A program made the translations under genes and the position numbers. From positions 806,001 through 870,000 of the forward strand of contig JAQOTA010000060.1 in NCBI GenBank assembly GCA_029532415.1: DNA of 64,000 nt, read 5' to 3'. Below the pieces are notes generated by a model. It ran no database searches and had not been told where the DNA came from. It saw nothing but the letters and a program-made list of their open reading frames with translations. How positions within the stretch are numbered: position 1 is the first letter of the stretch; every line of letters starts with the position of its first letter. The DNA is from Marasmius tenuissimus. Taxonomy: Eukaryota; Basidiomycota; Agaricomycetes; Agaricales; Marasmiaceae. Positions 13,437 to 24,868 of this stretch are shown piece after piece.

Positions 13437-16400
13437 CTAAATTAATTCCACTGAACTCTGTCTGGATGAGACTATTGCGACCACCTTTGCGCTCATCTCG
13501 AAAAGATCCCCTGCGCTGGTAGCCACCATATCAGTATCATCGTCGTCTACCTCGGCACCGAGAAGGATTTCGATATTCTTGGAGGCGAGAGCGATCGCTT
13601 GTTCTTGACTCAACTTCCCGTTAGCTTCTATAGCAGCCTGGTGCAGATGCGCTCTCAGCATTCCGCCATATGAACTGAACCCAATTGGCGATGAACGTAC
13701 CCAGGCAACATCAAACCGCGCATTTCTAGCACTCCAAATATCCTTTACTCCGATACCTACAGTGACGTTGTGAGCTATCAATTCGGATATACCACTGTTT
13801 TCCGTCAGCGGAGGCCCGGGAAGTCTAAAAAATAATGAACGATCAGCTCAACATGGCCTTCAATCGAAGGTTATTTCACTTGCATTCTCTTTTCCTCCCA
13901 GACAAAAGGCAAGGGTCTTGGACGAGTGAGGATCACCCCAACATTCGCATTCGCGAGTTCCTTCGCGAGCAAGTGAGCTTCGGAGCCGCCCGTGATAGTC
14001 ATCTTGATGGAAGCTCGTTGTTCAGATTCCACTTCTTTCTTGAGCAACACCAGAGTGGCTATGATATCAGCGTTGTAAGCCTCAACGACCAGCGGAATGA
14101 TTCCCTTGATCGAGCAATGTCAGGACATCGACGGACGCTCGTTGGGTGACGTGACAGACCTGGACTACTCGCTTGAACTGATGACCGAGGTCACCCTCTG
14201 GTGGATGGAACAACATTCGTCGAAGGACTGCGATCTGTGTGCTTACGCTTGGCGAGCCTAAATGTTGAACGGACACATGGAGGCTAGTAGTGCCCTGAAT
14301 GATGGCGCCTTTCTCCAACTTGTGCAACGAGCCCGTGGAGAACATCGTACCGAGCCCCGACAGAAAGTTGCTGTGCATTGGGGCGGTGATGGCAGTGGTG
14401 ACACCTGCACGATAGGCCAGCCTTGAGGGGAGAGGCGAGTTGGCTTTTGAAACATTTCAAGAGAGACCGTTGCTTACAATGCATCCCGGGTGCCGTACTG
14501 TAACCCATCGACGGCTCGTACAATCGCTGAATCCCCTCCCAGGACGCTCGGTACAGGCTTCCCACCGAGAGGATCGAACACCTCCCCATCGTTGGTAGAA
14601 GGTTCTGATTTGATAGCTTCCAGTCCCAGAGGTCCGCCGTAGGAGACTAGGGCCGGGAAGATAGAACCGCCCTCCAGGTCAAGAATCGTTGTGTGGGGAT
14701 CTTCGATAAAATGGTCCCGTACACATTCACCATAGCACGTGATCTTACCGTTCTGTACCACCACGTTGCCCAAATCCCGTCTTGCTGACGAGAAGGTTTT
14801 CTGGATGCCAGCACCGGACCTCGTAAAGACACTCTTCACATTTGTGAACACAACAATTTGGTGGGAACTTTTCCTCGGAGTAAGTGGGGGCAAGCCTTGG
14901 TATTTTACTGCTTCGCGGGCCTCCTTGTCAAAGTTGGGGACTTTGGGGACTTGTTGAAACGAGTCCGGTTTGCGTATGACATAGGGGTTATCAAGTTGAG
15001 GAATGCCATCGATATATACTTGCGCCGGGGTCGCGCCCAAGGCCAAAGGATGAGAGTCCCAGATAACAATGTCGGCGTCCCATCCCACCTTCACGTGACC
15101 AATGCGATGACTCATACCTGCATACGAGAGTGGAAGCGAATGAGCGATGAGAGATTTGAAATTGGTAAGGCGCACCCATAACCTCAGCAGAATTGCTGGT
15201 GACTGCTGCCAAAGCCAGGTTATCGGGTAGGCCGTAGTAATATGCTTGTTGCACCTCGTACAGCAGATGACGTGAATCAAGGAGAGGGTGATCGCTCTGT
15301 TCTTTCACGTTAGAAATCGAATGACAAAGTTCCGTTGTGGCCAGTCCTCACCTTTATTGTGACTGTGATGCCATGTTGAGCCAGAATTTTTGGAGCAAAT
15401 TCCGAAGCACGATACGCCTCTCTCTTGTACCTAGAGGCAGGTGTGATGTCTTGACACATTGAATTAAAGAGCTACACGAACCTTGCGGGCGTCGCGTAGA
15501 GTGCGACAGCTGGTGTAGAGCCTACACAAGGAGCTCAGTGTCAATGTCGATGCAGACAAAGAAAAGCAGAGTGCACCATAGGCTCTCTTAAGGAGATCGG
15601 GTACGAGATAGGTCTCCATAGCATGATGAAAAGCCGCTATAGGGAACTTGAACTCATTGGACAACTGCGACAAGCGTTAAAACTCCGGCGGTTGCCAAAA
15701 TCATTCGACGTACTCTAACCAAGGCATCCAGATCCACCGCCTCGTAGCAATGAACGTGAACCTGTCCATATCAGGGGTCACTTCTCGAACACGATGTTGT
15801 CCGACTTGAAAGCTTGCCTTTACACGACCCCGGATCACATCGACCAGAGCTTCCCATTTTAGATCCTGTGGAAACTCGCCAAGCCCTTCAAAATCACCCG
15901 CTTCTGCTCGTGCACAGAACTCGTCTTGTTGCTTCTTGATTTTAGTGGCTTCATTATATCTAAGGACGCGGCCACGAAGTCAGATGAGAGCTGGAAAACT
16001 GGGGACCTATAAATCACTCACGCTTCACGGAACGCCCAAATAGTATCCTAAGCGAAACGAAGTCAGATTTCAAAAGGTGAAGGGTCGAGAACAAAACAAA
16101 CCAATCTGGTAGCGGAGTAAGTATCGCCTAGAAAAAGTCCTTGAGACTACGCAAAAGAGCGGAAGAATATTGTTCAGTACTGGGATTCTCTCCTGTGAAT
16201 GACATTCTGTGATCACTGAAGAATTTTACTCGATAGAATCGCGTACCACAGGCATGTCTATACAAGAGCGGTATGAATACGTGAGGTGAATACGAAGGGA
16301 GAACGACTTACTTCATATGGCGCCAGGGAGTGTATCGCAGTGGCGTACCAGACTTGTTCAAATGCAAATTCTGTGGAGGTTCGAGGAGCATAGAGGTCGG

Positions 16401-17114
16401 GGAAAGCTCATCCGTCTGTCGAAGCTTGATCACGAAAGCTTGGCCACCTATTGCATTCGCCGAACCGGGCAACACAAGGGAGGTGGTAACACCCCCAGAG
16501 ACCGAGAGAGCATAAGAATCATCATGAGTGTTGAGCCCATCCAACGTGCGCATCCACGGGACTATTGTGCCCTTCGGAGAGTCGTAATCCTTAGCTCCAA
16601 GAAGCACGGGGATAGCACCGTGTCCGATGTGACTGTGCACGTCCACGATCCCCGGAGTGACAAAACGACCATAAGCGTCGACTTCGATGAGGTCGTCACT
16701 TTCAAATGAGGATAATATTGACTGAGGTATTCTCCCCACGGACTTGATGAGGCCTTTGTCGAGGAGAATATCGCCATGTATGACTTGCGTCCCATTCTCC
16801 AATCCCGTCCAAATTTTCGCGTTCTTTATCAGTGTTGGCCTCGTGCCAAGAACAAACCGATCAGATTCCTTGCGGCCGTGAAAGTCGAGAGGAGGTCCCG
16901 CCTCAGTTCTGAGAGAGTGGCACTGCTGAAGAAGAGCGTGTTGCACACTGATCGGAACGGTGTTCTGTCGACCGAGAGCCCAAGGTATCCGAGCCGAGAA
17001 CAAGTGTTCAAACGTGTAAGCAAGCCCAATGGCAGCAATAAATGTCAAGACATAGAGAACTGGACCGTGCTTTCTTGGGAACGGAGCAGAGGAGGATGAG
17101 GCCGACTTTTCCAT
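13437..17114 (-). CDS. Membrane-anchored amidohydrolase (often annotated as carbohydrate esterase family 9)
   Basis: This is a large amidohydrolase-superfamily metallo-hydrolase. The ATG at 17114 opens a short Ser-rich cytosolic stretch, then one hydrophobic segment (PVLYVLTFIAAIGLAYTFE), suggesting a type II membrane anchor with the catalytic part in the lumen or outside. The TIM-barrel starts with LIKNAKIWTG and the metal-binding VDVHSHIGHG (H-x-H). Later pieces include IKSDHPLLDSRHLLYE, with a candidate metal-ligand Asp, and the composite-domain signature GHVKVGWDADIVIWDSHPLA. A second amidohydrolase-like half follows (ILDLEGGSIFPALVSYGGPLG) and ends near 13437. More than ten exons. The CE9 label used for such fungal proteins comes from distant similarity to N-acetylglucosamine-6-phosphate deacetylases; the true substrate is unknown. 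Confidence 0.83.
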
Positions 17115-17408
17115 CGGACTTGTCTTCGGAGTGCGGGGTGACAGTGTGATTGGAGGTGATTGGCTGCTTGGAGACTGCCAGGATTTGTCAGGTCGGTTGT
17201 TTTAGTCAGCATTAAGTCAGCACCTCGGATCCGCCACGCACGAGAAATGACTGAAATGAGAGATTGAATTGCTGAATGTGTTGGAGGGCGTTACGCCCAA
17301 CAGCTTTCTAGCTATAAGCAGCCATGTTTACCACTATTCATGCTCTTCCTCTGGCGAAATTCCCTCTCTAAACTTTCTACCAGGTCTACTACTCTCCGCT
17401 TCAAAAGT

Positions 17409-18282
17409 ATGTCTACTGCCAAGAGGGAAGAAAGAAGATGGAATCGTGTAAGTTCAGCTTCCATCGTGGTTGTCTCTTCTCCCTGCTCAGCTAGCGACTC
17501 CTCTATGTCCTTTATAGTTTAGCGAACATATGAATAGTCTCCATCAATGGTTCAAAGACGAATGTGAGTCCTTATACATACTTATTTACGTGTTTCGAGA
17601 CTATCGAGCTCAACACCTTGCAGATAACACTTTATACGAAGTAAGCATTGCTGCGCTTGGCACGCAACTCACTCAATGACACCATGGGAAGCTATCGGAT
17701 GGTTCATTTGCGAAACGAGGGTGGTCTCTGTCATTGTATCTCGATTCCGCTCGACGTTTGAATCAACGTGAATACTCTTTCTTTTCCCGTTTCCAGGTTG
17801 ATGTTTTGTTAATGCTTGTCACTTCAACCCCCCTCCCTAGATCTCACCATGCACCATACGATCGAGGAACGTCATGTCTTCCCGATGCTCGCCACAAAGA
17901 TGAACGAGTTCTCAAATGACTCCGAGCACCTGAAATCCCACAGAGGAATACACGACGGTCCGTACAGATTCCGCTCCTTCTCGCCAAGTCTTTTTCTTGA
18001 TTGATTGGGAACTTAACTCTCGGGCAGGTATGGATAAACTCCAACAGTTGGTTGGTAAATGGAAAAGAGAACCGACTACGTATTCGCCCGAGGAGATGCG
18101 CGCATGCCTGGATAGTTTTAGAGACGTCCTTTTCAATCACTTGGATGAAGAGGTGGGTGTGAAAGATTGTCTTTACAATGGCCCGATACCTGACCTTGAC
18201 ATGTGCGTAGGTCGCCGACTTGAGGGGCGAGAACTTGAAGAAGTATTGGACCTTAGAAGAGCTTGAAGACATGAACATGTAG
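17409..18282 (+). CDS. Hemerythrin-like (HHE domain) protein
   Basis: This is a small cation-binding four-helix protein of the HHE family; members bind non-heme di-iron and are linked to oxygen or redox sensing. Splicing six introns gives a continuous product of about 145 aa. Its iron-ligand-like His/Glu pattern includes FSEHMNSLHQWFKDE, LTMHHTIEERHVFP, LKSHRGIHDGMDKL and FNHLDEE, ending VADLRGENLKKYWTLEEL. Every junction I checked keeps the frame, for instance N-Q joined to H-L-T-M at the acceptor before 17840. The ATG at 17409 (MSTAKREERR) is chosen by alignment to the family. An in-frame ATG at 17340 would add an Arg/Ser-rich leader of 23 residues that resembles a mitochondrial targeting peptide. 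Divergent from the amidohydrolase gene. Confidence 0.85.
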
Positions 18283-21282
18283 ATCTATCTTGTTATTTCG
18301 TCACTACTCAAACACCGATCGATACCCCGCTGGGCTTTCATCACTCGTGTCCAGTCTTGGAGGGTCCTTTGATTACCCAGTCTATCTGTCGGACGTCTGC
18401 GAACGCCCCTTGATGCGGTCCAGCCAAGATAGTGACCTGGTGCAATGAGTACTATTCAGTCTCTTGGAACCCACAGTTGACCGTCCCACTCGTCCCACGT
18501 CCGTCATACTGATCACCTACGTCCGGGATTCTATCCTGATACATGGATCTATCGTTCACAGAATCAGCCAAGGCGACCAACATGTAAACGAACAATCCCC
18601 CGGTTAATCTCGCGAGGTACTATGGGAGTGGAGACAATACTCCCAAGGAGACCCCGAGGCGAATATTAAAGCTGTAAAGTGGTGATTAGGTGCACACGGA
18701 GATGAAGGTTCGACGGCACTCGCTCCCTGCATCAGATTCCGGAAGGCATATGGAAGACAGCCCCAAAGACCTGGGCCCAACAGCGTGGAGATAGGTTACC
18801 TACTCCAGATGGGTTCCGTTGGTTTCCGGCGGACAAGTGAAATGACGGGAGAACTACCATACGCCTGACATAGGCTACTGGTGTATTCTCATACTTTCCT
18901 GTGTAGGTTTTACTCGATAGGATCAGTCCCGCTACTTGCGGATGCGAAACGACTGCAGATACCGCTGTGCTCGCCTACAGCTACCAAAATCGCACCTCAG
19001 CGATGGCTGGTCAGGACTAGGGGGCGTTCCTCAACTCGATTAGATGAGCAGACATCAGAGGCATGATAAGTTCCAACAAAGTGCAGGTGTTTCCAATCAG
19101 AATTGAACCAATTCGCACTTGCCTTCCCATACTATCCCTACAGAGCGTGGCTGAACCAAAATCAGTTGGAGTGTTGTTGAAATCAAGATGGGATCGAACG
19201 TTGAGTATCTCCGATTCGGATTAATATGCAGACCGCCTTGAACTTTGAGGCGAATGGGGAACGCCGGTGGCAGGAGACCCCCACGGTACGTTGGTCTGAG
19301 CAGATGGTACGATCGGGTGATTTGGACTGTTACCATATTCGAACAATTATGCGGCGAATGGCAAACATCGCAGCTCATCCAGTCCTACTTCAGTGTGGCG
19401 AAGACGACTAGAGAGACTCCTCGACCTTACGGCCCTTAACTGTGTACTGGCGGAGGCACGAGGCTCACCCGACACTGCGGACAGGATATCGATCAATTAC
19501 ACCGACACCATGGCCGATATCGTAGAGACAAAGAATATCGAGAACAGCAGCAGCCTTTTCAAATCTTTACGACTCTTTTCACCTCGTAGCGCTATCCAGC
19601 AGCGGCCTCAGGGCTTGAGAGCCTTCAAGGAGCCAACGCGCTTTCTCCCGCTTACCGTGTCATCGCCTGGCAGCTGGGCAGGGCCATGGTTGTCCAAACG
19701 CCGGCGGGTCGAAGATCACTCCGTCCTTTGCAGATCTGGATCCCCTCCAGCCTATACTTCTGCCTAGGACATGAGATGGGTCACCAAGTCGTAGTCGCCG
19801 TGGTCACAGAGCTCTCCTACTCTTCTGGACTGGGCAGACCCTGGTATGGGGATAAATCGAACAGTCGCCAAGTCGTCACAGGAGCGTAGACAAATCAGAG
19901 CAATCTCTCGAATAAGTTGTACGGACGGGCGATATTGTACGCTCCGGCACGGAGACCTCATCTGAGTAACAGTACCTCGCTATTTCAACTCCCTTCGGTC
20001 GCGGGGAAGTTTCATGACAATCCGACTCTCTATGTACGAATGGGTAATTATCTACACGTAAGGTACTCCAAGTCAGGTTATCGCAATCGAGCCCCCGACT
20101 TATTCTTCTAGTCAAGAAGTCTGAAGCTTTAAGGCCTCCAATGAGTGCCAATTGAACAAAGATTTTTTGCGATTGGCATACGGATTGAGAGGGTGACCTG
20201 AAAACATGAATGACCCACGACTTGAATGGTCCCGCTCCAAATCGGCCCTGTCCCGCCGGCTCGTGCTACCGAGGCATACTCAATTTCATGTACCGCACAT
20301 CTTGGCGGCCAATGTCCGACGATATCTGGGGGCGAAAGAACGCTCATAATGAGACCAAGGGCTCCAAGACTTTAACAGCCAGATCATCATACAGTAAGGA
20401 ACGGTCTCAATACTGTGAATAAGCAATGATCCCCTCGGAGCTCAGCGCTCAGCCTCAGTCACTACGTAGTGGTCTTGGAACTGCTGAGAGTATCAAACAG
20501 ATCAGAAACAGCATCCTCTTGGAGATGTGGCCGGTGTGAAGGCCTCACTGAAACAGAGGACGAGTCGGCTTTCGTGAGAAAGCTGTATATAAACAGGTGT
20601 TCAAGTGCCTTTCGCTGCTCAAACACCGGACAAGAAAACCGTGAGCCTCGGCTTCAACTCGAGGTACTGTCAAATCAGAAACGAGTCCTGCTAGTATGAA
20701 ACTATTTTTCAGTCAAAATTCATGCACGTGCCCGGGTGTTGTGTAACTCGTTCGCGTATTTCGTACTTACTATCCGCGTATGACATTGATGTACCTCTGA
20801 TATGTCCTCGAGTCGACGTACTGCTCCTCGCACCCATGTACTGCAAATCTCTGTAAGCTTAGCACTTCGACCAGTTAGTACCTTCCACTCAAGACATGTG
20901 CCAACTTAGACGGTATTTCAGTGTTCGAGAGGAAGTCGTCCGGGGCTCGGAATAATTATACTGATGTACGAGAGACTCGGCGGGTAAGGGTCAGGGCACG
21001 GGTGAGGCTTGTGGGAGGCTCGCGGGAGGCTTGCGGGGGGCTCGTAGAAGGCTTGATGACGCTTGAACCATACAGTTCCAGTATCCCAGTATCCTGCTTC
21101 ATGTTCTGTACTTAAGGGCAATCAATGACTACCGTGATTCCTTCCTTCCTTCCTTCATTTTGCTATCTCAAACCTTCGGAACCACGCTCATTGTTGCTTT
21201 GTATCTTCTTGTTCAAAGGTCGGTACTTGATACACAATCAATCCTCTATTTAGGTGCTCTCACCTAACGAAATTCTCAAGGG
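18283..21282. other. 3-kb region with no recognisable gene
   Basis: Only short, unconserved frames occur on either strand, the longest about 120 codons near 19393-19767, and none has a family resemblance. The composition resembles neighbouring non-coding DNA. A G-rich imperfect repeat lies at about 21001-21060 and a run of CCTT units at about 21140-21156. It may be decayed mobile-element DNA plus the promoter of the gene starting at 21283, but I saw no terminal repeats. Confidence 0.5.
21001..21060. repeat. Imperfect short tandem repeat, about 10 nt unit
   Basis: Successive variants of a GGGAGGCTYG-like unit follow one another for five to six copies with substitutions and one longer G run. 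It sits about 220 nt upstream of the start codon at 21283. No function is implied by the sequence. Confidence 0.5.
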
Positions 21283-24200
21283 ATGGATCCTCCAGCCTCC
21301 CAACTCAACCTGGACAACACCTTGTTGTCCCAATTTCTATCGTTCATTCCAACCCTTCAGACCCTCTCTCAACAGACTCCTCCGAATAATAATGTCGGAC
21401 TTACCTCATTTCTTTCTGCTCTTCAGCCTGGCGGTGGTGTTTTGAACACTGTTGCAAATCCCACCTCGGTCACTCCCGCCACAGCCCTTCCTTCCTCTGC
21501 CTCCTCTACTTCCTCGTCTGATTCTGGATCCTCGACTCCATCTGCATCACCATCGGCTGCTTTTGTTCAAGCACAGCCACTTGCTATGGCGTCTACATCA
21601 GGCTCGTCTTCAGGAACCTCGATCGAACAACCAGCTCCCCCAATCGCGCCATATACCAGTGTGCAAATGCTCAACGCAGTTGCCAGCGCCTCTTCATCGG
21701 TACCTTCATCCTCAAACCCTGGTCGTTCTCGCGTCACCACGATGGCTGGATTTCCCAGCCTGAGTCTGACTCAACAGGCAAATGCACAACGGCTAGGGCA
21801 TGCCGCCGTGTCCCTTCCTCAATCGAATCTGCAAAAGAAGAAGAAGAAGCCGCGGGGAAAGGCGAAGCGACCTCCCAGCCTCATCACGCAGACAGCAGCT
21901 CCAAAGATTGACGACTGTCTAGCTACGGCGGAGGGTGGGGTTCTTGTGGTTAACCTACAGGTCAACGTGTATCCTCCTCAACCCCCAGCTTCCACCATCA
22001 AAGTAAGTCCATCAGCGTCTTTCAATCCATTTTTACATGCTCACTTCAGCCCGGACTCAGGATCTCGGCTTGCCTCGTCACTTGCATCTCTACCAACGGA
22101 ATCGCGAATCATTTACCCAGACCCTCGCGTATCTTAATCTCACCTTTCGTTATCCGAATCTTCCTATCACCACGTCAGTTATCGATCTCATTGGGAATAT
22201 CGCACATCAACTCCGGAGTTCTGGTTACAACTTGCCACTTCCTCCGTCCAGCTCCATGTTTGCACTCCACGAGCAGCTACCCCTCCAAGTGTTAGGTTAC
22301 ACCAATCTCGGGCGCCCAAACACTGCTACCAAGACTGTTCGCTTGGTTACTACATCAATCACCTCGACCTCCACACTTCACGAGATTCTAGCCAACAAGA
22401 GCCAGTACGCCAATCCTAAGCTCTCGGTGACCACGGATAATTTTTTCGAGATGAACTTGAGTAAGCAATTCACGCTCTTCTTTGAGTTTTTGTAGCTGAT
22501 TATTTGCAGTCGTACGGTCTTCCTGCTATCCTCTGGAGCTGGACAGCAGCCTCGCCGAGGTGAAACTTGGGAACGATGAGGAGCGCCGGATACATCGCTG
22601 CATCTCTAAACGTGTCTATGGCCTGTTCCAGAGTGACGTTGACGCACAGATTTCTGAGGGTGTGGATTCGTTTGATGAAGAGGAAATGGAGGCTTCGTGT
22701 GATGAGGGAGAGGATGATTCGGATACTTCTGTTGAAGAGGTCAGTGAATCACCAATGCTTGATTGACACTTATATGAAGTTTTGTTGAAGGAGCGTGTCA
22801 TCGCACAAACCCTGTCTCTAGCTCCACATTTCTCACTGGCATCAGCGTCTACCACTGCCATCGCACCCACTTCCACTCGTGCATCCCCGGTTCCCGCTCC
22901 AGTCACTCCTCCAGTCACTCCTCCCCCTCCCTCCTCTTCTCAAGACATGATCATTCCTGGTCCTGTGACACGAGCTACGTCTACACACCTTGGTGAACAC
23001 ACTCAGGTATGTTCAGCTTATATACTTAGTACTATTCTTTATTTGCTAACAACTTACTATCTAGTTCAATGGACAAGCCCCACCAGCACTTTGGGAGGCA
23101 ACTTGGGTTGAAAGGCAAACCCCCGGGCTTGATACGATCTTTGGTTTTGAACGAACGGTTCGGGTCTTTGAAATTGTCACGGAAACCTATATCAACAATC
23201 ATGGCGGTACCCCTGCACCCACCTTGAAGGTTACTGCTCGTGACTACGAAGGCCTTGCAGACAGTTTGCGCAATGTTATAGTCCAGTGTATCCGGAGTGG
23301 AGACTTCACGTTGCTTCTGTCTGCGGACCGCCACTTCATTCTGTGAGCAAAATTCCCGTCATATTCCTTCTATCCCTTTGAGTTTGCTGATTGCTGTTAT
23401 AGTGTGGATAGCTTCGGTCGGTATGTCAGCAGTGGTAATGGCATAGAGCGGGAAGCTGTTCACATGCTCTGCAAACGGTACCTCAATGACCGCGCAGGCC
23501 AGTTCTTCACTCCGCTTATCGGTGAATATTCTACGCTTTCTACCCCTCCTGGAATTTCGTCACGGTGGATGTCGGAGGAACAGCAACTCGAGCTCAGTGT
23601 GCTTGGTACGATAGTTGCTCTGGCATTGATTTATGAGATGGGGACGGAGCCCCTCAATCCCCTCTTACTCATCTATTTCATCAATGAATCCGACATCGCC
23701 TGTCTTACTGGTTCTCTGGTGTCACGCTGGTTTCCCGGACTACACCGCACCCTGCTCGAATGGAAGTCGCTTGGTCCTGAAGATGATGTCAGTACTTTTA
23801 GTGGGCACTTTGCAACATATCATGACATACAGGTATGTTTGGCCCGAGATTGTGCTTTATCTTTCTCACTATTGTTTAGGTTTCAGCACTTTCTGGTAGA
23901 AGTGCTGAGATGCACACAGCATTGGGCTCTGAAATGCTCTACGCCGCGATTGTCGGTAAACGTGGACCCCGTCATCCCGTCTTTCAGTGTTTCCTTCGTG
24001 GTTTTTTTATGCCGTGTGACCAAGGTTACAACTTTACTGAGGTATGAAAGTGTTCCCATCTTCAATTGTGATCAGTTGGCTGACTATAGAGTTACAGCTA
24101 GTGCGTGTTTTCCATGGCGGTTCGGAGAAATTTGTATGCACGGTCTATCAAAGCCACATTGACGGTTACCACGACCTTCGTCTTCATCATGTTTCAAAGC

Positions 24201-24779
24201 TCAGTCCTGGAACGGAAAATCGACTTGCTGTTGCTCTTTCCGACAATCCTAGCACAATTGCCCTCGAGCCGACATTTGAGGACTTCTTTCGGCAGTTTCT
24301 TGAGAGCCTAGGGTACCCAGACTTGGACATGATGTTGGCAGATGAGGGGAGATTCAGTAGCGCAGTGAACTTGGAGGACATCGGGATGCCGAACTTTCGG
24401 ATGAGGATGCTATGTTGGGCTGCAACTGGATCACCGCACATACTTGAGGGAGCTCCAATCAAGGTAAGTGTTTATCTACTTTTGCTGATGTGAAGGCTGT
24501 TGGTGAGCTGACTGACTGAACTCCCAGATTATCCTCGTGGAGGATGACGATCCTGAGTATGGTGTGACGCTTTCTGCTGATCAGCTTGATCGCGCATTGA
24601 AAGCAGGTGTATGCAAGTTCCGTACCTGTGCACGTGAAATGCGCATTCCCGTGTCTTTCATGCTTCGCCTTCTCACAGTTGAATATTCTGCTAGTTCCGA
24701 AATTGATGCGCGAGTCGTTCTTCACCATTGGCTGCTTGTTTCCCTCTTGGACAATATTTCCCAAGCTACGCTAGGCTAG
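21283..24779 (+). CDS. Lineage-specific protein with HECT-like C-terminal domain
   Basis: Unnamed large protein. ATG at 21283 opens a Ser/Pro/Thr-rich, probably disordered region of about 180 aa, then a basic patch (KKKKKPRGKAKRP). A first conserved segment follows (LPLQVLGYTNLGRPN) with an acidic linker near 22660-22740. The C-terminal half is ordered like a HECT E3 ubiquitin-ligase domain. It has DSFGRYVSSGNGIEREAVHM (N-lobe start), LSVLGTIVALALIYEM...PLNPLLL (resembling the HECT LGxxxGLAL segment), then RMRMLCWAATGSPHIL (resembling the FxTGxxxLP segment) and FRTCAREMRIP, where Cys aligns with the catalytic Cys of TCxxxLxLP. About eight introns; the 22003 donor joins in frame to the acceptor before 22054. 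The HECT assignment is my inference from motif order. It converges on the gene at 24869-28340. Confidence 0.68.
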
Positions 24780-24868
24780 ACTAGATATCTTGTCCACATT
24801 CCTTTATTTTCCATTTGATTCACACGGTAGCTTACTATACATTCATGTAATCATCAAATTTTCAATAA

